The notes under the pieces were generated by a model. It saw only the letters and a program-made list of their open reading frames with translations. It was not told where the DNA came from and ran no database searches. The position numbers and the translations under genes were made by a program. DNA of 64,000 nucleotides from Magnetospira sp. QH-2. Lineage in GTDB: Bacteria > Pseudomonadota > Alphaproteobacteria > Rhodospirillales > Magnetospiraceae. The stretch lies in assembly GCF_000968135.1 (NCBI RefSeq), contig NZ_FO538765.1:2123819-2187818 (forward strand), given 5' to 3'. Positions 43,723 through 52,550 of this stretch are shown one piece after another; positions within the stretch are counted from its first letter, which is position 1, and every line of letters starts with the position of its first letter.

Positions 43723-44439
43723 TTACATATACTGGCCACCATTGACCGAGACGATCTGCCCGGTGATGAAATGGGCTTCCTCGCTGGCCAGATAGAGCAC
43801 GGCACTGGCGATGTCTTCCGGATTGCCCAGATGCCCCACCGGGATCTTCTTTGCTTCGCTTTCGAGGATTTCCGCGGGCATGGCCTTGGTCATGTCGGTG
43901 AGGATGAAACCCGGGGTGACGCAATTGACGGTCACACCCTTGCGGGCCATTTCCTGGGCCACCGACTTGGTGAAGCCGAACATCCCGGACTTGGCGGCGG
44001 CATAATTAGCCTGCCCCATCTGGCCGCGCTCGCCGTTCATGGACGAGATATTGATGATCCGGCCCCAGCCGCGCTCGCGGAGCCCGGCGGCCAGACAGCG
44101 GACAGTATTGAACACCGATCCCAAGTTAACGTTGATGACCGCCTGCCAATTGGCCGGATCCATCTTGTGCAGCATGGAATCACGGGTGATCCCGGCGTTA
44201 TTGACCAGAATATCGATGGGACCGTGAGCGGCTTCGACTTCGGCCATGCAACGGGCCACATCATCATAGTCCGACACATCCATCTTAAAGGTGGGAATGC
44301 CGGTACGCTCCGTGAAAGCGGCGTTCTTATCTTCGGCGATATCAACGCCGATCACGGTATAGCCTTTGGCCTTGAATGCTTCAGCGATTGATGCGCCGAT
44401 CCCCGCGGCGGCTCCGGTAACCAATACGTTTCGTGACAT
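43723..44439 (-). CDS. phaB: Acetoacetyl-CoA reductase (NADPH)
   Basis: Short-chain dehydrogenase reducing acetoacetyl-CoA to (R)-3-hydroxybutyryl-CoA for polyhydroxybutyrate. About 238 residues. Cofactor loop VTGAAAGIGASIA, NNAG (ILVNNAGITRDSMLHKM), catalytic Ser/Tyr/Lys in NISSMNGERGQMGQANYAAAKSG. The MSRN start has GGAG 6 nt upstream. It follows phaA on the same strand. Confidence 0.93.
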   Translation of the reverse strand: MSRNVLVTGAAAGIGASIAEAFKAKGYTVIGVDIAEDKNAAFTERTGIPTFKMDVSDYDDVARCMAEVEAAHGPIDILVNNAGITRDSMLHKMDPANWQAVINVNLGSVFNTVRCLAAGLRERGWGRIINISSMNGERGQMGQANYAAAKSGMFGFTKSVAQEMARKGVTVNCVTPGFILTDMTKAMPAEILESEAKKIPVGHLGNPEDIASAVLYLASEEAHFITGQIVSVNGGQYM

Positions 44440-44485
44440 GTGGTTCTCCATCTGTATTTTGTTGTCTTTGAGTATTTCCGTGCCC

Positions 44486-45667
44486 TTACAGGCGTTCGAT
44501 GATCATGGCGATGCCTTGGCCGCCGCCGATGCACATGGTGGCGAGCCCATAGCGACCGCCGGTGCGCTGCAATTCATAGATCAGCTTGACGGTAATGATG
44601 GCGCCGGTGGCACCGATGGGGTGACCCAAGGCAACAGCGCCGCCGTTTGGATTGGTTTTGGCCGCATCGAAGCCCAGCTTGTTGCCCACGGCACAGGCCT
44701 GGGCGGCAAAGGCCTCGTTGGATTCGACCACGTCCATGTCGTCAAGCTTCATGCCGGTCTTGGCCAGGGCTTGCTGAACCGCAGTCACCGGACCAATGCC
44801 CATTTCATCGGGCTGCACACCCGAAAAGCCATATCCCACCAGTCGGGCGATCGGTGTTGCGCCGGCCTTGGATGCCGCTTCCTCGCTGGCCACCACCACG
44901 GCGGCGGCACCATCGTTGAGGCTCGAGGCATTCCCCGCCGTGACGCTGCCTTCGCGATCAAAAGCGGCGCGCAAGCCAGACAGGGATTCGGCGGTCACAT
45001 CGCCTCGCGGATGTTCGTCCTTATTGACGATCACCACCTTCTTGCGTTGCTTGACCTCCACATCGACGATTTGGCTATCGAAATGGCCGGCGGCCTGGGC
45101 GGCGATGGCCCGGCGATGGCTTTCGGCGGCGAAAGCGTCTTGCTCTTCGCGGCTGACCCCATAGCGGTTGGCGACGTTTTCCGCCGTGATGCCCATATGT
45201 CCCGCACCGAACGGATCCGAAAGGGCACCGACCATCATGTCGATCATTTTGCTATCGCCCATTTTGGCGCCCCAGCGATTGGTCTGCAGGGTATAACCCG
45301 AGCGGGACATGTTCTCGGCGCCACCGGCCACGGCCATGGTGGCATCCCCCAACATGATCATCTGCGAGGCTGATACGATGGCCTGCATGCCGCTGCCACA
45401 CAGGCGATTGAGCGTGAGCGCCGGACAGCTTTGCGGCAGACCGCCGTCAATGCAGGCCACGCGGGAGATATACATGTCACGGGGTTCGCTATGGATGACG
45501 TTGCCGATCACGCAATGATCGACCAGATCCGCCGACACTCCGGCCCGTTTCACCGACTCGGCAACCACCGTCGAGGCCAGTTTGGTCGCTTCCACATCAC
45601 GCAATCCACCGCCGAAATCGCCGATGGCCGTTCGCACGCCACTCAAAAAAACTACTGATTGTGTCAT
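44486..45667 (-). CDS. phaA: Acetyl-CoA acetyltransferase (beta-ketothiolase)
   Basis: Condenses two acetyl-CoA to acetoacetyl-CoA. About 393 residues. Thiolase motifs are visible: the acyl-Cys loop LNRLCGSGMQAI (Cys near 89), NGGAVALGHPIGATGA with the His, and the C-terminal CIGGGQGIAMI with the second Cys. The start MTQSVVFLSG has GGGAGAGAGAGG upstream; the open frame extends about 56 codons further but without thiolase character. Forms the PHB pair with phaB. Confidence 0.93.
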   Translation of the reverse strand: MTQSVVFLSGVRTAIGDFGGGLRDVEATKLASTVVAESVKRAGVSADLVDHCVIGNVIHSEPRDMYISRVACIDGGLPQSCPALTLNRLCGSGMQAIVSASQMIMLGDATMAVAGGAENMSRSGYTLQTNRWGAKMGDSKMIDMMVGALSDPFGAGHMGITAENVANRYGVSREEQDAFAAESHRRAIAAQAAGHFDSQIVDVEVKQRKKVVIVNKDEHPRGDVTAESLSGLRAAFDREGSVTAGNASSLNDGAAAVVVASEEAASKAGATPIARLVGYGFSGVQPDEMGIGPVTAVQQALAKTGMKLDDMDVVESNEAFAAQACAVGNKLGFDAAKTNPNGGAVALGHPIGATGAIITVKLIYELQRTGGRYGLATMCIGGGQGIAMIIERL

Positions 45668-46157
45668 AGCCTCTCTCTCCCGATTGATCCTGGGCCGCAG
45701 CCCCTTGCCGACAAGCGTCGGCACCGCGCCAACGGTCGTTATTGCAAATGATGGAAATCCCCAAGAATTGCCAGCCGCCGCGATCGCACCGGCTTGCGGT
45801 CGATCAAGTGAAAACGCCGCCCCAATGGCGATCATTCAGTCAAAAATATACGAGGTGATGCCCACCGAGTCGTCCAGTCAACAGCCCCCTGGATGTTTCC
45901 GAGGAAGATTTTAGGTCAAGTAAACCGCCCACGCAACGGCAGAAGGAGGCAAATACAGGCTGTCATAAGGCCATTCTCGCAGCACATAACAGGCAATTCT
46001 CTCCCCGCTGCAATATTCATATATTAGAATATTTTAAAGTAGCAGCAATTTAAGGCTTGTAGATGTCATTTTTATAGATGTGCGTTTGACTGGAATTTAT
46101 CCTATACTTTCACAGCTGGAGAAAAATATTTGTTTCGGTTCGAGGGGGAATGCACCA
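45668..46157. promoter_or_regulatory. Divergent control region between phaA and the decarboxylase operon
   Basis: 490 bp without a supported gene; the right half (45990-46130) is strongly AT-rich. It contains a palindrome AATATTC (46012-46018) / GAATATT (46027-46033) with 8 nt between arms, and a direct repeat TAGATGT (near 46060 and 46074). Both are plausible regulator sites for one or both divergent operons. No promoter can be assigned with confidence. Confidence 0.45.
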
Positions 46158-47711
46158 ATGCCGATCGCCAAAAGGCTGCTTGACGACTTGGAGGCCCACC
46201 GCAAGGCATCCAGTCGAGGCGGGGGCCCGGACAAGATCGCCAAGCGACATGACAAGGGGCTGATGACGGCCCGGGAGCGCCTGGACCGCTTGTTTTCCGA
46301 AAACACCTTTCAGGAAGTGGGCCTGCATGCTCGCCATCAAGCGGTCAATTTCGGTCTTGCCGACAAGGAGATTCCCGCCGACGGCGTGGTGGTCGGCACC
46401 GGCTATGTGGACGGACGCCAAGTCGCCGGGGTGAGCCAGGATTTCACCGCCATGGCGGGCACCCTGGGCATGGCTCATGCCATGAAAATCGTCGAGATCA
46501 TGAAGTTCGCCCGCAAAAACGGCATCCCCATCGTGGCCTTCAAGGACTCCGGCGGCGCGCGAATCCAGGAAGGCGTCGATTCCCTGTCCGGCTATGGTCA
46601 TGTATTCTATCAAAATGTGCTGTTGTCCGGCGTGGTGCCGCAGATCGCCGTGATCGCCGGTCCCTGCGCGGGCGGCGCTTCGTATTCCCCGGCATTGATG
46701 GACTTCATCATCATGACCCGGGAAAACGCTCATATGTTCATCACCGGGCCGCAGGTCATCAAGGCCGTCACGGGGCGCGAAGTCTCCATGGCCGACGTGG
46801 GCGCCGCCGCCGTCCATGCCACGGTCAGCGGCAATGTACATTTCGTGGCCGAAAGCGACGCCCATGCGGTGGATATCACCAAACGTCTGTTGAGCTATCT
46901 GCCATCCAATAATACCGAGGATCCGCCCCATCAACCCTACTGCGATCTAGAGCTGGGCGAAGATCTTCTGATCAACGAGTTGATTCCCGAGTCTTCCTCT
47001 GAACCAACGGATATTTACGCCATCATCGACCGGCTGGTGGATCAGGACAGCTTCTTGGAGGTCCATGCCGGATGGGCGCGCAATCTGGTGGTCGGCTTTG
47101 CCCGGATCAGCGGCATCGTCACCGGTATCGTCGCCAACAATCCCATGGAAAAGGCCGGCGCATTGGACATCGATGCTTCGGACAAGGGCGGACGGTTCAT
47201 CCGTACCTGCAATATCTTCAATATTCCGCTGGTTACATTGGTCGATGTGCCCGGCTTCCTGCCCGGCATCGAACAGGAACGCGGCGGCATCATCCGTCAT
47301 GGGGCCAAGTTGCTGTTCGCCTATGCCTCAGGGACCATGCCCAAGATCACCATCATCCTACGCAAGGCCTATGGGGGCTCCTATCTGGCCATGTGCTCGC
47401 AAGAGATGGGCGCCGATTTCGTTTACGCTTGGCCGACGGCGGAGATTGCCGTTATGGGCGCCGAGGGCGCGGTCAATCTGTTGTATCGCAACGAACTGAA
47501 AGAGGCCGAGAACCCCAGGGCCATGAAAGCCGAACTGGCCTCGGAATACCGGGAGAAATTTGCCTCGCCTTATCTGTCGGCGGCCCGTGGATACATCACC
47601 GATGTCATCAATCCGGCGGAGACCCGAGGTGTATTGGCCCTGTCGCTGCGGAAACTGATCAACAAGCGGGAACTGCGACCGCCAAAGAAACACGGCAACA
47701 TGCCGGTTTAA
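46158..47711 (+). CDS. mmdA: Acyl-CoA (methylmalonyl-CoA type) decarboxylase, carboxyltransferase alpha subunit
   Basis: Biotin-dependent carboxyltransferase that moves the carboxyl group from a malonyl-type CoA ester to biotin, about 517 residues. It has both crotonase-fold halves: N-terminal ARERLDRLFSENTFQEV, FKDSGGARIQEGVDSLSGYG, GPCAGGASYSPALMDFIIM, and C-terminal DVPGFLPGIEQERGGIIRHGAKLLFAYA, AYGGSYLAMCSQEMGADFVYAWP. It could be a propionyl-CoA carboxylase beta subunit on its own, but the downstream OadG-like, biotin-carrier and NaDC-beta genes favour a Na+-translocating decarboxylase. The GAGGGGG site fixes the ATG at 46158. Confidence 0.87.
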   Translation: MPIAKRLLDDLEAHRKASSRGGGPDKIAKRHDKGLMTARERLDRLFSENTFQEVGLHARHQAVNFGLADKEIPADGVVVGTGYVDGRQVAGVSQDFTAMAGTLGMAHAMKIVEIMKFARKNGIPIVAFKDSGGARIQEGVDSLSGYGHVFYQNVLLSGVVPQIAVIAGPCAGGASYSPALMDFIIMTRENAHMFITGPQVIKAVTGREVSMADVGAAAVHATVSGNVHFVAESDAHAVDITKRLLSYLPSNNTEDPPHQPYCDLELGEDLLINELIPESSSEPTDIYAIIDRLVDQDSFLEVHAGWARNLVVGFARISGIVTGIVANNPMEKAGALDIDASDKGGRFIRTCNIFNIPLVTLVDVPGFLPGIEQERGGIIRHGAKLLFAYASGTMPKITIILRKAYGGSYLAMCSQEMGADFVYAWPTAEIAVMGAEGAVNLLYRNELKEAENPRAMKAELASEYREKFASPYLSAARGYITDVINPAETRGVLALSLRKLINKRELRPPKKHGNMPV

Positions 47712-47722
47712 GGGGAATTGCG

Positions 47723-48067
47723 TTGGGAGATCTGATTTTTCAGTCCCTGTGGATGTACGGCCTAGCCATCGTCATCTCGATGATCGTGGCGGTGTTGGTC
47801 AAGGGCATCGTGGTTTTGCTGTCATCCACCAGCCGGGCTCCGGTTGTTGTATCGGCACCCAAGCCGAAACCGGTGGTCGCCGCCGGCATTCCAGCGGAGC
47901 ATGTGGCCGCCATTGCCGCCACGGTTTATTCAATGATGGGCAGTCACCGGATCGTCCATATCGGTGATAGTCCCCTCGGCGCCACTTGGTCCGCCGAAGG
48001 CAAGATCATGCATCAGACATCGCACAATCTGAACCGGCCCCATCGCAACCACAACACGCCACGTTAA
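47723..48067 (+). CDS. mmdD: Small membrane subunit, OadG/MmdD-like
   Basis: 114-residue protein with one N-terminal transmembrane helix (YGLAIVISMIVAVLVKGIVVLL) and a soluble tail containing HVAAIAATVYSMMGSHRIVHI, a block seen in decarboxylase gamma/delta subunits that hold the complex together. The start is a TTG (47723-47725) with AAGGGG about 7 nt upstream; no ATG precedes the helix. Eleven nt after mmdA and 17 nt before the biotin-carrier gene. It lies partly inside an out-of-frame extension of mmdA and could be missed. Confidence 0.8.
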   Translation: MGDLIFQSLWMYGLAIVISMIVAVLVKGIVVLLSSTSRAPVVVSAPKPKPVVAAGIPAEHVAAIAATVYSMMGSHRIVHIGDSPLGATWSAEGKIMHQTSHNLNRPHRNHNTPR

Positions 48068-48084
48068 AAGGGAAAGGCCCCGCC

Positions 48085-48480
48085 ATGCTCAAACACTTTC
48101 GAATTTCCGTGGACGGTCATCCCTATGACGTCACCGTCGAAGAGGTCAACGACGCCGGTAATCTCTACCCCTCCCCTTCCCTGACTTCCGCAGCGGTAAC
48201 GGCTCCGCCGCCCGCACCCGAAGCCCCGTCGGCGCCATCGTCTCCTGCGCCGGCGGCGGACGCGGGTCCGGATGACAAGCTCAGCCCGTTGGCCGGCATG
48301 ATCACGGGGTTGCATGTCAAAGCTGGGGATGCGGTGTCGGAGGGCGACAAGATTTGCACCATTGAGGCCATGAAAATGAATACCGCCGTGACCGCTCACA
48401 AGAGCGGTACCATCGCGGCAATTCTGGTCGCCGAAGGTGACGCGGTTGACGCGGGCCAGCCCATCATGACCATTACTTAA
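48085..48480 (+). CDS. mmdC: Biotin carboxyl carrier subunit
   Basis: 131 residues. The N-terminal part (MLKHFRISVDGHPYDVTVEEV) is followed by a Pro/Ala-rich flexible linker (about 35-65) and a C-terminal biotinyl domain with the EAMKMN biotinylation motif (Lys near residue 95). Carries CO2 between the carboxyltransferase and the membrane beta subunit. Confidence 0.9.
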   Translation: MLKHFRISVDGHPYDVTVEEVNDAGNLYPSPSLTSAAVTAPPPAPEAPSAPSSPAPAADAGPDDKLSPLAGMITGLHVKAGDAVSEGDKICTIEAMKMNTAVTAHKSGTIAAILVAEGDAVDAGQPIMTIT

Positions 48481-48493
48481 GGCTGCCCCCCTC

Positions 48494-49696
48494 ATGGATA
48501 TTGACCTTCTTTCCGTTTTTCAGGGCCTGGACACACTGCTGTCTTCCGAGCCAACGATCCTGTTCGGGCGGCTGTTTCTCATCGCCTTGGGTCTGACCCT
48601 GGTCTATCTGGGACGCAAGGGGGTGTTGGAAGCCCTGCTGATGATTCCCATGGGGCTGGGCATGGCGGTGGTCAATGCTTCGGTCCTTTTCCTGGCCGAC
48701 GGATCTCAGGGCACCTTGTTTTTGGACCCCTTGGTCGATGATCCCCAGAAATTGATGACGATCTTGCAGATCAACTGGTTGCAGCCGGTCTATACCTTCA
48801 CCTTTGCCAATGGCCTGATCGCCTGTCTGGTGTTCATGGGCATTGGCGTGCTGTTGGACGTGGGGTTTGTCATGGCCCGGCCCTTCACCTCCATGTTCCT
48901 GGCCCTTTGCGCCGAGCTTGGCACGGTGGTGGTCTTGCCGTTGGCGGTCTGGTGGGGACTATCCTTGCCTGACGCCGCGGCCACGGCGACCATCGGCGGT
49001 GCTGACGGGCCCATGATCCTGTTTACCGCCCTGATCCTGTCCGAAGATCTTTTCGTCCCCATCACCGTGGTGGCCTATCTGTATCTGGGTCTGACCTATG
49101 GGGGCTATCCGCTGCTCATCAAATTGATGGTGCCGCGCCATATTCGCGGGCTGAAAATGCCAGAGGAAAAAGTGCGCGAGATCAAATCTTCGGAAAAGCT
49201 GGTCTTTGCCGTGGTCACCTGCGTCCTTCTTTGCTTCTTGTTCCCGGTTGCCGCTCCGCTGTTTTTCTCGCTATTCATTGGCGTGGTGATCCGCGAAAGC
49301 GGCCTGACTCATTTTGCCGAGACTTTTGCCGGTCCGATCCTTTATGGCTCGACGTTCTTCCTGGGGCTGTTATTGGGAGTCCTATGCGAGGCCAGTACCA
49401 TCCTCAATCCGCAAGTGCTGATCCTGCTGGTCCTGGGAATCATCGCGCTGACCGTATCGGGCATTGGCGGCATTCTGGGCGGCTATGTCCTTTACTTCGC
49501 CACCGGCAAGAAATTCAATCCGGTGATCGGGATCGCCGGGGTGAGCTGTGTGCCGACCACCGCCAAGGTGGCGCAAAAGACCGTCGCAGCCGTCACCCCC
49601 GACGCGGTGGTTCTGCCCCATGCCCTGGGCGCCAGCATTTCCGGCGTCATCACCTCGGCTATTTTCGCCGGGATCCTGATCTCAGTGGTTCGGTAG
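48494..49696 (+). CDS. mmdB: Na+-translocating decarboxylase beta subunit (OadB/MmdB/GcdB family)
   Basis: 400-residue integral membrane protein, with about nine to eleven hydrophobic segments, that decarboxylates carboxybiotin and exports Na+. Typical blocks: DPLVDDPQKLMTILQINWLQPVYTFTFANGLIACLVFMGIG, ATIGGADGPMILFTALIL and GVSCVPTTAKVAQK. This gene makes a Na+ pump, rather than a soluble carboxylase, the likely identity of the operon. Substrate (methylmalonyl-, malonyl- or glutaconyl-CoA) is not resolved. Confidence 0.9.
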   Translation: MDIDLLSVFQGLDTLLSSEPTILFGRLFLIALGLTLVYLGRKGVLEALLMIPMGLGMAVVNASVLFLADGSQGTLFLDPLVDDPQKLMTILQINWLQPVYTFTFANGLIACLVFMGIGVLLDVGFVMARPFTSMFLALCAELGTVVVLPLAVWWGLSLPDAAATATIGGADGPMILFTALILSEDLFVPITVVAYLYLGLTYGGYPLLIKLMVPRHIRGLKMPEEKVREIKSSEKLVFAVVTCVLLCFLFPVAAPLFFSLFIGVVIRESGLTHFAETFAGPILYGSTFFLGLLLGVLCEASTILNPQVLILLVLGIIALTVSGIGGILGGYVLYFATGKKFNPVIGIAGVSCVPTTAKVAQKTVAAVTPDAVVLPHALGASISGVITSAIFAGILISVVR

Positions 49697-49716
49697 CCGT
49701 GGATGTAAAGCAGTTT

Positions 49717-49757
49717 TGGCGCAGCTGACTGATTTCGAACCTGTGACCTCTGCCTTC
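49717..49757 (-). pseudogene. Partial tRNA-Arg 3' half (candidate attachment-site copy)
   Basis: Aligns without gaps to the 3' half of the tRNA-Arg at 60697-60773: 36 of 41 positions identical, including the CCA end and a 24-nt exact block (49734-49757 = 60714-60737) covering the T-arm, variable loop and 3' anticodon stem. Same orientation as the intact tRNA, 11 kb away, with the CRISPR-Cas locus between. Integrases duplicate exactly this part of a tRNA. The match ends where an inverted-repeat element begins (49761). Confidence 0.75.
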
Positions 49758-49760
49758 TAC

Positions 49761-49912
49761 CAGGCTGCTGAAAAAGTGTTGTCCGACGGCCCGCCTCGCC
49801 CTTCGACAAGCTCAGGGTGAGGCTAACACGTTGAAAATACAAAAGCCCTCATGCTGAGCTTGTCGAAGCATGTGTCGCCACACGCTCAAAATCAGACTTT
49901 TTAAGCAGCCTG
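49761..49912. repeat. 152-bp MITE-like element with internal REP pair
   Basis: Terminal inverted repeats of 17 nt (CAGGCTGCTGAAAAAGT at 49761-49777; 16 of 17 matching at 49896-49912). Inside are two inverted copies of a REP-like core CTTCGACAAGCTCAG (about 49801 and 49852-49867), a sequence common in intergenic repeats of many proteobacteria. No coding capacity. It seems to have truncated the tRNA fragment on its left. Confidence 0.75.
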
Positions 49913-49921
49913 CTGAAGCCA

Positions 49922-49974
49922 TTCGCGTTTCATAGGACCCATTGTGATGGTCTCCGGTGAGTCGAGCCACCAGG
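49922..49974 (+). repeat. Copy of the left arm of the 11.3-kb MITE-like element
   Basis: 53 nt matching 11306-11358 at 50 positions, beginning TTCGCGTTTCATAGGACCC. No matching right arm follows; the copy is truncated. Confidence 0.8.
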
Positions 49975-50362
49975 CCGATGGCGGACCTTGCCGCCGACCG
50001 TCAGCGTCCAGCGGGCCACCCTGTCCTTTCGCGCCGCATTTTTCCGTTCATCTGGCCTGATCTCAGCCCCACTCTTGCCGATCTTGACGATTTCCCCGGG
50101 TCCGTTTTGCAAGGAATTTGGGGACGATAGGACTGTCGAAGCCAATCCTGCCGTTAAAATCGTGTTTATTCTCGCCATAATAAACCCATGTTTGTGCAAC
50201 GGATTATCTTATTGGCACCATCGTGTCTGGATTCAGGGCTCATCTGGGGAATATCGGTATAAATAACAAATAATGGTCTAATTTCAGAGGGCTAATAATT
50301 TAATAATTGCATTTTTAAATGATTACTGGCGATTATGGTTGTTGTAGGGGGGAGTCACTCGC
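49975..50362 (+). promoter_or_regulatory. Upstream region of the cas operon
   Basis: About 390 nt with no gene I can support. The last 150 nt are strongly AT-rich (TAATAATTTAATAATTGC near 50290) in an otherwise GC-rich window, suiting the cas operon promoter and a silencing protein such as an H-NS-like factor. A GGGGGG purine run 12 nt before cas3 serves as ribosome-binding site. No specific operator is evident. Confidence 0.4.
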
Positions 50363-52537
50363 ATGACCGATTTTATTGCGCACCGGAACCCGTTGTCCCG
50401 AGACACCCACGGCCTATGGGAACACTCGACGGAGACGGGGCGCCTCGCCCAATGCTTCGCCGCCGCATGGGGGGCGGGCGACATCGCCTATCTGGCCGGT
50501 CTGTGGCACGACCTGGGGAAATACGCCGCCGAGTTCCAGGAAATGATCGGTGGCGACCCCGACGCCCATCTCGAAGGCCAACCGGCCCCCAGGAAACGGG
50601 TCAACCATTCCTCTGCCGGAGCGCTGTGGGCCATGCAACGGGCCTTGGAAGCCAAACAGAGGGGCCTCGGCATGATCCTCGGCTACGTCATCGCCGGACA
50701 TCATGCTGGCCTTCCAGACTGGGACCCAACAGAGGGCGGCGGCGGGCTGAAAGATCGATTGACCCAAACCTCCCATCTGGAACGGGCGCTGGCGGCAAAG
50801 CCGCCGCGAGATCTGCTTGATTTCCCTTTCCCCGAGTTGACCTTGGGCGCGGGGAAAGACCTTAGCCTGTGGATCCGCCTGCTGGCATCGGCCCTGTTCG
50901 ACGCGGATTTTCTGGATACGGAAGCCTTTTTCAACCGGCAGAAATCGAAAGATCGCCGGGGCTGGGCCGATCTTGCCACCTTGTCGCAGAAACTCGACGA
51001 CCATCTGGCGACCTTCGAAGGGGTCACGGGCGATGTCAACAAGGTGCGTGGCGAGGTGCAGGCCGCCTGCCGTAAGGCCGCCGACCTACCGCCCGGCCTG
51101 TTCAGTCTGACCGTGCCGACCGGCGGCGGCAAGACCCTGTCATCCCTCGCCTTCGCCCTCGATCACGCCCAGCGCCACGGCTTGCGCCGGGTCATCTATG
51201 CGGTGCCCTTCACCAGCATTATCGAGCAGACAGCCGATGTGTTTCGCGCGGCGCTGGGCGGCGACGCGGTTCTCGAACATCACAGCGCCCTCGACCCGGA
51301 TGGCAACACGAGCCGCTCGCGTTTGGCCTCGGAAAACTGGGATGCGCCGCTGATCGTCACCACCACGGTGCAGCTATTCGACTCCCTATTTGCCGCCCGG
51401 ACATCGAAGGTACGCAAGCTGCACAACATCGCCGGGAGCGTGCTGATTCTCGACGAGGCCCAGGCGCTGCCGCCCGCCGTGCTCCGCCCGGTAACCATCG
51501 TTTTAGATCAATTGGTCAAGTTCTATGGGGTAACCGTCGTTCTCTGCACCGCCACCCAGCCCGCCTTGCGTTCGGTCTTCAAGGAGCTGGGAGAGGCGCG
51601 GGAGATCGCCCCCGACCCGCCCCGCCTGTTCGAAGCCCTCAAGCGGGTCACCGTCACATGGCTGTCGGACCGGACGCCGTGGGACCAACTGGCCGCCCGC
51701 ATGGCCACCGAGCCCCGCGCCCTGGCTATCGTCAATACCCGCCGCGAGGCGCGCGCTTTGGTCGATCTGTTACCCGATGGCGCTGTGCATTTGTCCACCT
51801 GGCAATGTCCGGCCCATCGGCAGACGTTGCTGGAAACTGTCCGGACGCCCGATGCGCCGGTGCGGGTGGTCTCCACCAGCCTGATTGAGGCCGGAGTGGA
51901 TATTGATTTTCCGGTGGTGTTCCGTGCCTGGACCGGGCTCGACTCCCTGGCCCAGGCGGCGGGACGCTGCAACCGGGAAGGCAAGCTCGACAAGGGACAG
52001 TTCGTGGTCTTCCGGCCCGAGGGTGCCCCGCCACGCGGCCATATTCTGCAAGCCGTCACCGCGCTCGAAACCGTGCGGGGAACATACGGGGAGAATTGCT
52101 TCACCCCGCAGGCCTTCCGCGACTATTTCGAGGCCTTGTATTGGGCCAAGGGCGACACTCTCGATAAATATGGAATGGGACGTTTGCTGAATTTGGGCGG
52201 AGCCAAACTCCAACCCCACCTCGCCTTCCGCACCGCCGCCCAAGCCTTCCAGATGATCGAGGATGGGCAACAGGCGGTGATCGTGCCGTTCGATGAATGC
52301 GCCGAACGGCTGATCGACGAACTGCGCCGCGTCGGCCCGTCACGCGACCTACTGCGCAAACTGCAACGCTACACCGTGCCGCTGACTCGCTGGGATTTCG
52401 ATGCCCTGTCGAAGTTGGGAGTTACCGAGACCCTGGACGGCCTCCCGGTGCTCACAGACCAATCTCTTTACCACCCCGACCTCGGCCTCGATGTGCCGGG
52501 GCTTTCGGAACCGCGATTGAACATCCTCAACATCTAA
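50363..52537 (+). CDS. cas3: Cas3 nuclease-helicase, type I-C
   Basis: Effector nuclease recruited by Cascade that nicks and degrades target DNA. 724 residues. N-terminal HD nuclease domain: His21 (WEHS), His49-Asp50 (LWHDLGKYAAEF), a tandem His in GHHAGLPDW. SF2 helicase: Walker A PTGGGKT (252-258), DEAQ box (364-367), and the helicase C motif LAQAAGRCNREG. Intact, with HD and helicase on one chain. First gene of the operon, 13 nt before cas5c. Confidence 0.96.
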   Translation: MTDFIAHRNPLSRDTHGLWEHSTETGRLAQCFAAAWGAGDIAYLAGLWHDLGKYAAEFQEMIGGDPDAHLEGQPAPRKRVNHSSAGALWAMQRALEAKQRGLGMILGYVIAGHHAGLPDWDPTEGGGGLKDRLTQTSHLERALAAKPPRDLLDFPFPELTLGAGKDLSLWIRLLASALFDADFLDTEAFFNRQKSKDRRGWADLATLSQKLDDHLATFEGVTGDVNKVRGEVQAACRKAADLPPGLFSLTVPTGGGKTLSSLAFALDHAQRHGLRRVIYAVPFTSIIEQTADVFRAALGGDAVLEHHSALDPDGNTSRSRLASENWDAPLIVTTTVQLFDSLFAARTSKVRKLHNIAGSVLILDEAQALPPAVLRPVTIVLDQLVKFYGVTVVLCTATQPALRSVFKELGEAREIAPDPPRLFEALKRVTVTWLSDRTPWDQLAARMATEPRALAIVNTRREARALVDLLPDGAVHLSTWQCPAHRQTLLETVRTPDAPVRVVSTSLIEAGVDIDFPVVFRAWTGLDSLAQAAGRCNREGKLDKGQFVVFRPEGAPPRGHILQAVTALETVRGTYGENCFTPQAFRDYFEALYWAKGDTLDKYGMGRLLNLGGAKLQPHLAFRTAAQAFQMIEDGQQAVIVPFDECAERLIDELRRVGPSRDLLRKLQRYTVPLTRWDFDALSKLGVTETLDGLPVLTDQSLYHPDLGLDVPGLSEPRLNILNI

Positions 52538-52550
52538 AGGAGGTATCCCC

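Noticed and set aside
49930-50266. Overlapping frames of about 90 codons on both strands upstream of cas3
   Set aside because: One end lies in a dispersed repeat, no good start signals, no domain; could be an eroded gene but cannot be supported.
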